Shown here: in pieces, positions 20,252-28,882 of the stretch
Layout: each line of letters starts with the position of its first letter
Position numbering within the stretch: the stretch's first letter is position 1
NCBI RefSeq assembly: GCF_009649075.1
Contig: NZ_CP045737.1
Location: forward strand, 2,046,001-2,110,000
DNA: 64,000 nt
From: Aeromicrobium yanjiei
GTDB taxonomy: Bacteria; Actinomycetota; Actinomycetes; Propionibacteriales; Nocardioidaceae
Direction: 5' to 3'
Position numbers and translations under genes: made by a program
The notes under the pieces: model-generated
What the model saw: only the letters and a program-made list of their open reading frames with translations
Told to the model about the DNA's origin: nothing
Databases searched by the model: none

Positions 20252-21549
20252 GTGTTCTGCTCCTTGGGGGAGATCGAGGGGGTCAAGTCGATGGTAGGTG
20301 GCATCCACTGGTCCGGGTCGGCGTCGACCTGGTCACCGCTGCGGATGTCCTTGACGGCGGACGGCGGGAACCAGACGTACGGGATCCCGCGCTTCTCGGC
20401 GTTCTGGATCTGCTTGCCGAACTTGTCGGCCTTCGCGGCGACCTCCGTGGGGATGCCGCGCGCCCGCAGACGTCCGGCGATCGCATTGCTCTCGGCGCGC
20501 GAGTCCTCCGAGTCCACCGCGACGAGCACCGCGGACGGCACCGAGCGGGACGCCGACAGGCCGAGCGGCACGAGCAGGCGCGAGACGCCGAGCGAGATGC
20601 CGACGCCAGGGTACGTCGAGCGGCGGTCCTGCGCGAGCTGGTCGTAGCGGCCGCCCGAGCAGATCGAGCCGAGGTGCTCCCAGCCGGCCAGCCGGGTCTC
20701 GAAGACCGTGCCGGTGTAGTAGTCCAGGCCGCGGGCGATGCGCAGGTCGGCCGTGACGATGACGCCCTCGACCCCTCCGGCGCCCTCGACGACCTGGGCG
20801 AGCTCGGACAGGCCCTCGGCGAGCATCTCGTGCTCGACGCCGAGCGCCTCGACGCGCGCCACGAAGGAGGTGTCGGTCGTGACGATCTCGGCCAGCGCCA
20901 GCACGCGATCGGCCTGCGTCCCGTCGAGCCCCTGCTCGAGCAGGAGCTCGCGGATCTTGTCCGCCGGCACCTTGTCGAGCTTGTCGACGACCTGCATGAC
21001 GGCCGCGGGCTGCTCGATGCCCAGCCCCAGGTAGAAGCCCTCGAGGATCTTGCGGTTGCTGATCTGGAGGGTGGGCGTCGGGATCGGCAGCCCGGCCAGC
21101 GCCTCGGCCATCACGCGGGCGACCTCGATGTCGAAGTGGAACGGCAGCACGTCCCGCGCGACGATGTCGATGTCGGCCTGGGTGAACTCGCGGAAGCGAC
21201 CCTGCTGGGGACGCTCACCGCGCCAGACCTTCTGGATCTGCCAGCGGCGGAACGGGAACTCGAGCTTGCCCGCGTTCTCCAGGACGTACCGGGCGAACGG
21301 GACCGTCAGGTCGTAGTGCAGCGCGAGCTCGGCCGGCTCCCCGTCCGCGGCGGCCAGCCGCTTGACGGCGTAGACCTCCTTGTCGATCTCGCCCTTGCGC
21401 AGCAGGACGTCGAGCGGCTCGACCGCGCGCGTCTCGATGCCCGCAAAGCCGTGGAGCTCGAACGTGCGGCGCAGGTGGTCCAGCACCTGCTGCTCGACGA
21501 TCCGCTCGCGCGGCAGGAACTCGGGGAAGCCCGACAGCTTGGTCGCCAT
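20248..21549 (-). CDS. hisS: Histidyl-tRNA synthetase
   Basis: HisS charges tRNA-His. The 433-residue protein has class II motif 2 ([27 protein letters not shown]), the histidine-specific [11 protein letters not shown] and GGRYDQL motifs near residues 270–310, and the C-terminal anticodon-binding domain ([12 protein letters not shown] and onwards). It overlaps the metallo-hydrolase gene upstream by one base and aspS downstream by four bases, so the three are likely co-transcribed from the promoter near 22255. Confidence 0.97.
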
Positions 21550-22244
21550 CAGGACATCAGCTCCTCGAGGAAGGGGTTGGTCGCGCGCTCGCGGCCGATC
21601 GACGTCTGCCCGCCGTGCCCGGGCAGCACGACGACGTCGTCGGCCAGCGGGAGGACGCGGTCACGCAGGCTGTCGAGCATCTGGGGGTGTGAGCCGCCGG
21701 TCAGGTCGGTGCGCCCGATCGAGCCGGCGAACAGGAAGTCGCCGGAGAACATGATCTGCGAGACGTCCTCGGGCCCGTCGTAGTCGACGCGGTAGAAGAC
21801 CGTGCCCGGGGTGTGACCCGGCACGTGGTCGACCGCGAAGGTCAGCCCGTCGACCTCGATCTCGGCGCCGTCGACCGCATCGCGCACGTCGGCCGGCTCG
21901 GCGAACTCGGGCATCTCGGTCATGCCCAGCTGGCTCCGCAGCATCGCGGCGGACTGGCCCGAGATCGCGGCCATCGGGTCGCTCAGCAGGTGCCGGTCAT
22001 CGGGGTGGATCCAGACCGGGCAGTCGTACGTCGCCGCGACGTCCTGGGCGTTCCACATGTGGTCGAAGTGCCCGTGGGTGATGAGGACGGCCTGGGGCCG
22101 CAGGTCGTGCTCGGCGACGACCTGGCGCACGCCGTCCATCGCGTCCATGCCGGGATCGACGATCGCACAGCCCGTGCCCGGGCCACGTGAGACGAGGTAG
22201 CAGTTCGCCTGCAACGGACCGGCAGGAAATGACGTGAGGAGCAC
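21549..22244 (-). CDS. Metallo-beta-lactamase-fold hydrolase (glyoxalase II-like)
   Basis: This is a 231-residue dinuclear zinc hydrolase. The THGHFDHMW motif supplies metal ligands near residue 55, with a further His in VPGHTPGT, Asp in MFSGDFLFAGSIGRTD, and His in VLPGHGGQT. Proteins of this class next to hisS in actinobacteria are annotated as hydroxyacylglutathione hydrolase-like, but mycothiol-using bacteria lack glutathione, so the substrate is unknown. I use GTG 22244, supported by TACCCT seven bases upstream; the longer frame beyond it is a shadow of the divergent gene. Confidence 0.88.
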   Translation of the reverse strand: MLLTSFPAGPLQANCYLVSRGPGTGCAIVDPGMDAMDGVRQVVAEHDLRPQAVLITHGHFDHMWNAQDVAATYDCPVWIHPDDRHLLSDPMAAISGQSAAMLRSQLGMTEMPEFAEPADVRDAVDGAEIEVDGLTFAVDHVPGHTPGTVFYRVDYDGPEDVSQIMFSGDFLFAGSIGRTDLTGGSHPQMLDSLRDRVLPLADDVVVLPGHGGQTSIGRERATNPFLEELMS

Positions 22245-22251
22245 GTGGCAC

Positions 22252-22257
22252 AGGGTA
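22252..22257 (-). promoter_or_regulatory. Candidate leaderless -10 box, metallo-hydrolase–hisS–aspS
   Basis: TACCCT on the minus strand, seven bases before GTG 22244. Confidence 0.5.
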
Positions 22258-22294
22258 CGCGAGGCGGGTGAGATGCCCCGAGCGCGCCTGCACC

Positions 22295-22300
22295 TAGACT
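22295..22300 (+). promoter_or_regulatory. Candidate leaderless -10 box, DUF349 gene
   Basis: TAGACT at 22295–22300 is followed by seven bases and the ATG at 22308. No Shine-Dalgarno sequence is present between them. Confidence 0.55.
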
Positions 22301-22307
22301 GTGGCTC

Positions 22308-23543
22308 ATGAGCTCTGCGCCCACGAACCCTTGGGGTCGTGTCGACGATGACGGCAACGTCTACGTGAAGACCACCGACGGTGAACGACTGATCGGCCAG
22401 TGGCCCGGCGGTGACCCCGCCGAGGCGATGGCCTTGTACGTCCGACGCTTCGAGGGACTCGAGGTCGAGGTCGACCTCCTGGAGAAGCGGCTGGAGGGTG
22501 GCACGCTGTCCCCCGACGACGCCGCCAAGGCGATGACGAAGGTGCGTGCGCAGCTCGTCGACGCCCAGGCGATGGGAGACCTCGACTCGCTCGTCAAGCG
22601 CCTCGACGCCCTGCAGCCGGCGATCGACAAGCACCGCGAGGAGCGCAAGGTCGAGCGTGCGGCCAAGGTCGCCGAGGCCGCGACGGAGAAGACGCGCATC
22701 GCCGAGGCGGCCGAGAAGATCGCCGCGGGCAATGACTGGAAGGCCGGCGCCGACAAGCTCCGCGCCCTGCTGGAGGAGTGGAAGGCGCTCCCCCGTCTCA
22801 GCAAGTCCGCCGACGACGAGCTGTGGCACCGCTTCAGCTCGGCGCGCACGACGTACACACGTCGCCGCAAGAGCCACTTCGGCGAGCAGTCGACCCTCCG
22901 CGAGGCCGCCAAGGTCACCAAGGAGCGGCTCATCGCCGAGGCCGAGGCACTGTCGACGTCGACCGAGTGGGGTCCGACAGCGGGCAAGTACCGCGACCTG
23001 ATGGCCGAGTGGAAGAAGGCCGGCTCCGCACCGCGCAACGTCGAGGACAAGCTCTGGAAGCGGTTCCGCGCCGCCCAGGACGCGTTCTTCACCGCGCGGG
23101 ACGAGGCCAACGCCGAGCTCGACGCCGAGTACGAGGTCAACGCCGAGAAGAAGCTCGAGATCCTCGCCGACGCCGAGAAGCTGCTGCCGATCACCAACGT
23201 GGACGCCGCCCGCAAGGCGTGGCTCGACATCGCCGACCGCTGGGAGGCCGCGGGCAAGGTGCCGCGCGCCAAGATCAGCGAGTTCGAGGGCCGGATCCGC
23301 AAGATCGAGCAGGCCGTCAAGGACGCGACCGACAGCCAGTGGAAGAAGACCGATCCGGAGAAGTCCGCCCGCGCGGACGACATGATCGGCAAGCTGCAGC
23401 GCGCGATCGACGAGGTGGGCGAGAAGATCGCGGCCGCCGAGGCGAAGGGTGACGCCAAGAAGGTCAAGGACCTGACGGCCGACAAGGAGTCCAAGGAGGC
23501 CTTCCTCGAGATGGCCAAGAAGGCCCAGGCCGACTTCTCCTGA
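22308..23543 (+). CDS. DUF349 repeat protein
   Basis: The 411-residue protein is highly charged and almost wholly alpha-helical, with three DUF349 units recognisable from paired tryptophans and LW..F patterns: around residues 143–195 (DWKAGADKLRALLEEW), 220–275 (WGPTAGKYRDLMAEWKKAG, KLWKRFRAAQDAFF), and 295–345 (AARKAWLDIADRWEAAGKVP). A coiled-coil C-terminal tail (KLQRAIDEVGEKIAAAEAKGD) follows. DUF349 proteins are conserved next to rel/hisS in actinobacteria; the role is not established. It is divergent from the metallo-hydrolase gene. Confidence 0.9.
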   Translation: MSSAPTNPWGRVDDDGNVYVKTTDGERLIGQWPGGDPAEAMALYVRRFEGLEVEVDLLEKRLEGGTLSPDDAAKAMTKVRAQLVDAQAMGDLDSLVKRLDALQPAIDKHREERKVERAAKVAEAATEKTRIAEAAEKIAAGNDWKAGADKLRALLEEWKALPRLSKSADDELWHRFSSARTTYTRRRKSHFGEQSTLREAAKVTKERLIAEAEALSTSTEWGPTAGKYRDLMAEWKKAGSAPRNVEDKLWKRFRAAQDAFFTARDEANAELDAEYEVNAEKKLEILADAEKLLPITNVDAARKAWLDIADRWEAAGKVPRAKISEFEGRIRKIEQAVKDATDSQWKKTDPEKSARADDMIGKLQRAIDEVGEKIAAAEAKGDAKKVKDLTADKESKEAFLEMAKKAQADFS

Positions 23544-23551
23544 CCCCCGTC

Positions 23552-23617
23552 CGCTGAGGAGGGGGTTACCGCCCGCTGACGAGGGGGTTACCGCCCGCTG
23601 AGGAGGGGGTTACCGCC
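23552..23617 (+). repeat. Three 22-bp tandem repeats after the DUF349 gene
   Basis: CGCTGAGGAGGGGGTTACCG(CC) occurs at 23552, 23574 and 23596, with one substitution (G to C) in the middle copy, followed by a partial CGCT. They begin eight bases after the DUF349 stop codon. Confidence 0.9.
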
Positions 23618-23691
23618 CGCTCGCGAGGCGGCGCCCACCCCTGTGGACGGCGTGATGGACCGCGCCGGGCTGCATGTACTTGCATCCCCAC

Positions 23692-24651
23692 ATGGCGACA
23701 TTGATCAACGACGGGTTTCCGTTCACGACGGCCCAGGCACCTGAGCTGGGCCTCACCCCGAAGATGCTGCGGCTCCGACTCGACCAGGGACTCGTCCGTC
23801 GCGTCTTCCGCAGCGTGTACGTCGATGCCGCCGTACCCGACTCCCGCAGCGGACGGGTTCGTGCCCTGACGCTCGTCACCCCCGAGAACGCGATCGTCTG
23901 CGACGAGACTGCTGCCTGGGTCCGCGGTCTCGACGTGCACGCGCCCGGACGTCGCCGGGACCTCACGCCGTCCATGGTCGTCCGGCACGGCATGGCGAGG
24001 GTGGAGCGGCCCGGGAGCATGGGCCGGCAGGCGATCATCTCCAGCGACGACATCGAGTTCGTCGACGGACTGTTCGTCACCACGTCGCTGCGCACCACGT
24101 CGGACCTGCTGAGGCGCATGTACCGCCCGTACGCATTGGCCGCCGCGGACGCCTTCGCCCACGCAGGACTGATCGACGTCGACGAGCTCGCTGAGTACGT
24201 CGCTCGGCTCAAGGGATACCGGGGCATCGTCCAGGCACGCAGCCTCGCCGCGCTCGTGGAGCCCAAGACGCAGTCGCCCGGCGAGTCCTGGCAGCGGCTG
24301 CGCATCCTCGATGCCGGCCTGCCACCACCTGAGCCCCAGTTCGAGGTCATCGACGACTTCGGCCGGTCCTACTTCATCGACCTGCCGTATCCGGACGTGC
24401 TCATCGGCACCGAGTACGACGGCCGTGAGTTCCACACAGACGAAGTTCACCGTCGACACGACCAGGGACGCCGCGACTATCTCTCGGAGCTCTACGGATG
24501 GCAGTGGGTCATCGGCACACGAGAACGCATCTTCGGCGACGACACATCGTTCGAGCACGAGCTGGGCGAGGCGCTCGGGATCACGCCCTTGTCCCGGTGG
24601 TGGGGAACGGGGCAGCGGCGCCCTCGCCGCAGGGCGGCGCGGGCCTCGTGA
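23692..24651 (+). CDS. AbiEi/DUF559-like protein
   Basis: The 319-residue protein looks like the large actinobacterial family with an AbiEi-type N-terminal winged-helix region (FTTAQAPELGLTPKMLRLRLDQGLVRRVFRSVYVD) and a C-terminal DUF559/Vsr-like nuclease fold (FIDLPYPDVLIGTEYDGREFH, then RRDYLSELYGWQWVIG). The Asp and Glu in that region fit PD-(D/E)xK geometry. These genes are often single and not part of a proven toxin–antitoxin pair; no partner gene is visible here. The upstream ATG at 23674 would add six residues; I prefer MATLIND because similar proteins begin close to this point. Confidence 0.65.
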   Translation: MATLINDGFPFTTAQAPELGLTPKMLRLRLDQGLVRRVFRSVYVDAAVPDSRSGRVRALTLVTPENAIVCDETAAWVRGLDVHAPGRRRDLTPSMVVRHGMARVERPGSMGRQAIISSDDIEFVDGLFVTTSLRTTSDLLRRMYRPYALAAADAFAHAGLIDVDELAEYVARLKGYRGIVQARSLAALVEPKTQSPGESWQRLRILDAGLPPPEPQFEVIDDFGRSYFIDLPYPDVLIGTEYDGREFHTDEVHRRHDQGRRDYLSELYGWQWVIGTRERIFGDDTSFEHELGEALGITPLSRWWGTGQRRPRRRAARAS

Positions 24652-24703
24652 CGGGGCCGGAACCCGCTCCTCGCGGGGCGGGAAGGGCCTCGTCAGCGTT
24701 GTG

Positions 24704-27010
24704 TCATTGGGTGAGGCGGTAGACGTCGAAGACGCCTTCGACGGTGCGGACGGCGCTGAGGACGTGGCCGAGGTGCTTGGGATCGGCCATCTCGAAGGTG
24801 AACTTGGACTTGGCCACCCGGTCGCGACCTGTCGACAGGGACGCCGACAAGATGTTGACGTGCTGATCGGAGATCACGCGCGTGATGTCGCTGAGCAGAC
24901 GGGGCCGGTCGAGTCCCTCGACCTGGATCGCGACGAGGAACGTGCTCTTGCCGGTCGGCGCCCACCGCACGGCCACCAGGCGCTCGGGCTGGCTCCGCAG
25001 CGAGATCAGGTTGGCGCAGTCCGCCCGGTGCACCGACACACCGTCGCCGCGGGTCACGAAGCCCTCGATCGCATCGCCGGGCACGGGCGTGCAGCACCGG
25101 GCGAGCTTGACCATGACGTCGTCGCCCTCGAGACCCTCGACGATGACTCCGGCGTCGCGCGGATCGGCACGACGCCTCGAGCCGATGCTCGGCAGGGTCG
25201 TCGCCTCGGCGAGATCCTCCTGCGCACCCTCGCGGCCGCCCGCGAGGTCGATCACGCGCTCGACGACGCTCTGCGCGCCCACGTTGCCCTCACCGACGGC
25301 CGCGTACAACGTCGACACGTCGGGCAGGTGGAGCTCGGCAGCGACGGTCGCGAGCGTCTCGTGCTTGAACAGGCGATGGAGCGGCAGGCCCTCCTTGCGC
25401 ATCTGCTTGGCGATGAGGTCCTTGCCGCGCTCGATGGCCTCCTCGCGACGCTCCTTGGTGAACCACTGGCGGATCTTGTTGCGCGCACGGGGGCTGACGA
25501 CGAACTCGAGCCAGTCGCGGCTCGGGCCCGCGTCGGGCGACTTGGACGTGAAGATCTCGACGACGTCGCCGCTCTCCAGCGTCGACTCCAGCGACACCAG
25601 GCGTCCGTTGACCCGCGCGCCGATGCACGCGTGCCCGACCTCGGTGTGCACCGCGTACGCGAAGTCGACCGGCGTCGCCTTGGCCGGCAGCTGGATCAGG
25701 TCGCCGCGCGGCGTGTACGCGTAGACGCCTGCGTTGTTGATCTCGAAGCGCAGCGAGTCCAGGAAGTCGACCGAGCTCTCGGTCTCGGACTGCCAGTCGA
25801 GCAGCTCGCGCAGCCACACCATGTCGCTGCTGTCGGGGGCCTTGCCGCCGGTCTTCACGCCGCCGGCCGCATCCTCCTTGTACTTCCAGTGCGCCGCGAC
25901 GCCGTACTCGGCCCGGCGGTGCATCGCGTAGGTGCGGATCTGCAGCTCGACGGGCTTGCCCTGCGGGCCGATCACCGTGGTGTGCAGTGACTGGTACATG
26001 TTGAACTTCGGGACCGAGATGTAGTCCTTGAACCGTCCCGGGATGGGGTTCCACCGGGCGTGAAGCACGCCGAGGACGCCGTAGCAGTCGGCCACGGTGT
26101 CGACCAGGATGCGCACCCCGACGAGGTCGAAGATGTCGGAGAACTCCCGGCCGCCCAGCAGCATCTTCTGGTAGATCGAGTAGTAGTGCTTGGGCCGGCT
26201 GGAGACCGTGGCCTTCAGCTTGACGTGGCGCAGGTCGGACTCGACGTCGCTGACCACCCGCTCGAGGAACTGCTCGCGCGACGGCGCGCGGTCGGCGACG
26301 AGCCGGACGATCTCGTCGTAGACCTTGGGGTGCAGCGTCGCGAACGCGAGGTCCTCGAGCTCCCACTTGATCGTGTTCATGCCGAGGCGGTGGGCCAGGG
26401 GCGCAAAGATCTCGATCGTCTCGCGCGCGATCCGCTCCTGCTTGTCCTGACGCAGGTAGCGCAGCGTGCGCATGTTGTGCAGGCGGTCGGCGAGCTTGAT
26501 GACCAGCACGCGGATGTCGCGGCTCATCGCCACGACCATCTTGCGGATCGTCTCGGACTGGGCCGAGTCGCCGTACTTGACCTTGTCGAGCTTGGTCACG
26601 CCGTCGACCAGCTGGCGCACCTCGTCACCGAAGTCCGCGGACAGCTGGTCCAGCGTGTAGGGGGTGTCCTCGACCGTGTCGTGCAGCAGGGCCGCGCACA
26701 GGGTCGGGGCCGTCATGCCGAGCTCGGCGAGGATCGTGGCCACCGCGAGCGGGTGGGTGATGTACGGGTCGCCGCTCTTGCGCTTCTGCCCGTCGTGCAT
26801 CTGCTCGGCGATCCGGTACGCCTTCTGGAGCACCGCGATGTCGCCCTTGGGGTGGGTCGACCGGTAGATCTTGATCAGCGGGTCGAGCACCGTGTCGGGC
26901 GAGCTGCCCTTGCTGCCGCCGATGCGGGCGAGACGGTTGCGGACGCGCGCAGACGCGGGCGCCGAGTCGTTCTTCGACTCGACCGCCGGTGCTTCGGTGC
27001 GATCAGCCAC
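24704..27010 (-). CDS. rel: Bifunctional (p)ppGpp synthetase/hydrolase Rel
   Basis: Rel makes and degrades the stringent-response alarmone. The 768-residue protein contains all domains in order: HD hydrolase with intact HDTVEDT near residue 110, synthetase with [24 protein letters not shown] near 330, TGS near 415–475, a helical region, the zinc-finger-like segment ([27 protein letters not shown]) and a C-terminal ACT domain. Both activities should be functional. The GTG at 27010 has GAGGAG six bases upstream. Neighbouring apt and secDF match the mycobacterial layout. Confidence 0.96.
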   Translation of the reverse strand: MADRTEAPAVESKNDSAPASARVRNRLARIGGSKGSSPDTVLDPLIKIYRSTHPKGDIAVLQKAYRIAEQMHDGQKRKSGDPYITHPLAVATILAELGMTAPTLCAALLHDTVEDTPYTLDQLSADFGDEVRQLVDGVTKLDKVKYGDSAQSETIRKMVVAMSRDIRVLVIKLADRLHNMRTLRYLRQDKQERIARETIEIFAPLAHRLGMNTIKWELEDLAFATLHPKVYDEIVRLVADRAPSREQFLERVVSDVESDLRHVKLKATVSSRPKHYYSIYQKMLLGGREFSDIFDLVGVRILVDTVADCYGVLGVLHARWNPIPGRFKDYISVPKFNMYQSLHTTVIGPQGKPVELQIRTYAMHRRAEYGVAAHWKYKEDAAGGVKTGGKAPDSSDMVWLRELLDWQSETESSVDFLDSLRFEINNAGVYAYTPRGDLIQLPAKATPVDFAYAVHTEVGHACIGARVNGRLVSLESTLESGDVVEIFTSKSPDAGPSRDWLEFVVSPRARNKIRQWFTKERREEAIERGKDLIAKQMRKEGLPLHRLFKHETLATVAAELHLPDVSTLYAAVGEGNVGAQSVVERVIDLAGGREGAQEDLAEATTLPSIGSRRRADPRDAGVIVEGLEGDDVMVKLARCCTPVPGDAIEGFVTRGDGVSVHRADCANLISLRSQPERLVAVRWAPTGKSTFLVAIQVEGLDRPRLLSDITRVISDQHVNILSASLSTGRDRVAKSKFTFEMADPKHLGHVLSAVRTVEGVFDVYRLTQ

Positions 27011-27061
27011 GCGCTCTCCTCACTGTCTGTTCAGTCTAGTCGGCCGCCGGTCATGCAACGG

Positions 27062-27154
27062 TCAGAGGAGCTCGCCGAGCAGGGTCGCTGCGGCGCCGAG
27101 CACGAGGATCGCGACCAGCACGAGCGCAACGATGCGGACCTGGTGGGGGTTCAT
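27062..27154 (-). CDS. 30-residue single-pass membrane peptide
   Basis: Between apt and rel a short frame on the minus strand encodes MNPHQVRIVALVLVAILVLG and then AAATLLGELL. It is almost entirely one hydrophobic helix with a short positively charged N-terminus, so it would insert with the N-terminus inside. ATG 27154 lies 20 bases after the apt stop, with a weak GAGAG upstream. No function is known. The codon third positions are strongly G/C, as in the neighbouring genes, which favours a real gene over chance. Confidence 0.5.
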   Translation of the reverse strand: MNPHQVRIVALVLVAILVLGAAATLLGELL

Positions 27155-27174
27155 GGCTCTCGATTCGTCGGGGG

Positions 27175-27705
27175 TCAGTACGTGCGGAGGGCTGCGCAGC
27201 CGGTCGGCGCGAGCCGTTCGGCCCCGCCGAGCTCGGAGATCTCGATCAGGACGAGGTTGCCGGCCACGACTCCCCCGGCCTGGGTGACCAGGTCCGTCGC
27301 AGCGGCCATCGTGCCGCCCGTCGCAAGGATGTCGTCGACCACGAGCACGCGGGATCCCGACACGATCGCGTCGAGGTGCATGTGCAGCGAGGCCGAGCCG
27401 TACTCCAGGTCGTACGACGTGGAGTGCGAGGCGGACGGCAGCTTGCCGGGCTTGCGGACCGGGACGAACCCGGCTCCGATGCGAAGGGCGATCGCCGGTC
27501 CGAAGATGAATCCGCGCGCCTCGATGCCCAGCACTGCGTCGACCGGACCGAAGCCCTCGGCGAGATCGACCAGCCCGTCGACGACCGCGGCGAGAGCCTC
27601 GGCGTCCGCGAGCAGCGGGGTGATGTCACGGAACGTGACACCCGGCTCCGGCCAGTCCGGGATCTGTCGTACGAGCCGGTCGATCGTGGCATCCAGGTCG
27701 GTCAT
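27175..27705 (-). CDS. apt: Adenine phosphoribosyltransferase
   Basis: Apt salvages adenine to AMP with PRPP. From ATG 27705 the protein has 176 residues, including IPDWPEPGVTFRDITPLL at the N-terminus, GIEARGFIFG, RKPGKLP and the PRPP motif VLVVDDILATGGTM at about residue 120. A longer in-frame reading runs back into secF but lacks any apt-like sequence. The secD-secF-apt-rel order is conserved in actinobacteria and ties purine salvage to the stringent-response gene. Confidence 0.95.
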   Translation of the reverse strand: MTDLDATIDRLVRQIPDWPEPGVTFRDITPLLADAEALAAVVDGLVDLAEGFGPVDAVLGIEARGFIFGPAIALRIGAGFVPVRKPGKLPSASHSTSYDLEYGSASLHMHLDAIVSGSRVLVVDDILATGGTMAAATDLVTQAGGVVAGNLVLIEISELGGAERLAPTGCAALRTY

Positions 27706-27772
27706 GCAGGTCCTCTCGCGGGCGGGTGCTGGGCGATCGGGCTCGTCGGAGCCCACCGTCCAGGGTACGAGC

Positions 27773-28882
27773 CTACGAACCGCCCTTGCCGCGCTGGGAC
27801 CGGGGCTTGCGACTGGGCTGCGCCCGCTTGGCCGCGGCCGACGGTCGCACGGTCCGTGCGGGCGCCGGCGCGCCGGCCGGGACGGGGGTCTCGCCCTCCC
27901 GGGCCTCCTTGGCCCGCCGCGCCATGACCCTCGCGGCCTGCGCCTTGATCGCCGGCTCGCGCTCCTTGAGCTGCGAGGCGAGCGGCGTCGCGATGAAGAT
28001 CGAGGAGTACGCACCGGCGAGCATGCCGACGAACAGTGCGAGCGCGAGGTCCTTGAGCGGACCGGTGCCGAGGATGAAGACACCCGCGAACAACAGGGCA
28101 GCGACCGGGAGCAGGGCCGTGATCGAGGTGTTGATCGATCGGACCAGGGTCTGGTTGAGCGCCAGGTTGGCCTGCTCGGCGTACGTCCTGGTGGTCGAGG
28201 TCAAGATGCCCTTCGTGTTCTCGCGGACCTTGTCGAACACCACCACGGTGTCGTACAGCGAGAAGCCGAGGATCGTCAGCAGTCCGGTGACCGTCGCCGG
28301 GGTGACCTCGAAGCCGGACAGCGCGTACACGCCTGCGGTGATGACCAGGTCGTGGATCAGGGCGACGATGCCGGCCACCGACATCCGCCACTCGCGGAAG
28401 TACGCCCAGATGAACACCACGACGATCAGCAGGAACACGATCAGGCCGGTGAGGGCCTTGGTCGCGACCTGTTTGCCGTACGTGGGGCCGATGAGGTTCT
28501 GGCTCACCTCGGTCGCGCCGGCCTTCTTCAGCGAGTCGGTGACCTGGGTGGCCTCGTCCTGCGTCAGGGCGCGGGTCTGGATGCGGATCGTGTCGTTGCC
28601 GGACGTCTGCACCGTCGGGTCGCCCGCATCGGGCACCCCGGCGTCCTCGACGGCCTGGATCATCGCGTCGGAGGACTGGACGTCGGCGACCGCGACCTTC
28701 GCGGTGAACTCGACACCGCCCTTGAACTCCACGCCGTAGTTGAAGCCGCGCACCATGAACGCGAGCGCTGCGACGACGACGATGGCCGCCGAGATCGCGT
28801 AGAAGAGCTTGCGCCGGCCGATGAAGTCGAACGACACGCGTCCTTCGTAGAGGTTGTGCCCGAACGTGCTGATGCGGCTCAT
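27773..28882 (-). CDS. secF: Protein translocase subunit SecF
   Basis: SecF works with SecD to use the proton motive force for late steps of Sec export. The 369-residue protein has the first membrane segment near residue 30, a short periplasmic domain (GVEFKGGVEFTAKV is the family motif), five further membrane segments with GFSLYDTVVVFDKVRENTK, and a long basic C-terminal tail rich in Arg, Lys and Pro (from about residue 320) that is larger than in Escherichia coli. It overlaps secD by four bases. Confidence 0.95.
   Translation of the reverse strand: MSRISTFGHNLYEGRVSFDFIGRRKLFYAISAAIVVVAALAFMVRGFNYGVEFKGGVEFTAKVAVADVQSSDAMIQAVEDAGVPDAGDPTVQTSGNDTIRIQTRALTQDEATQVTDSLKKAGATEVSQNLIGPTYGKQVATKALTGLIVFLLIVVVFIWAYFREWRMSVAGIVALIHDLVITAGVYALSGFEVTPATVTGLLTILGFSLYDTVVVFDKVRENTKGILTSTTRTYAEQANLALNQTLVRSINTSITALLPVAALLFAGVFILGTGPLKDLALALFVGMLAGAYSSIFIATPLASQLKEREPAIKAQAARVMARRAKEAREGETPVPAGAPAPARTVRPSAAAKRAQPSRKPRSQRGKGGS

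Noticed and set aside
24652..24703. Possible terminator between the DUF559-like gene and rel
   Set aside because: There are short G/C-rich arms but no clear stem with a T-tract; the two genes converge, and I could not choose a strand.
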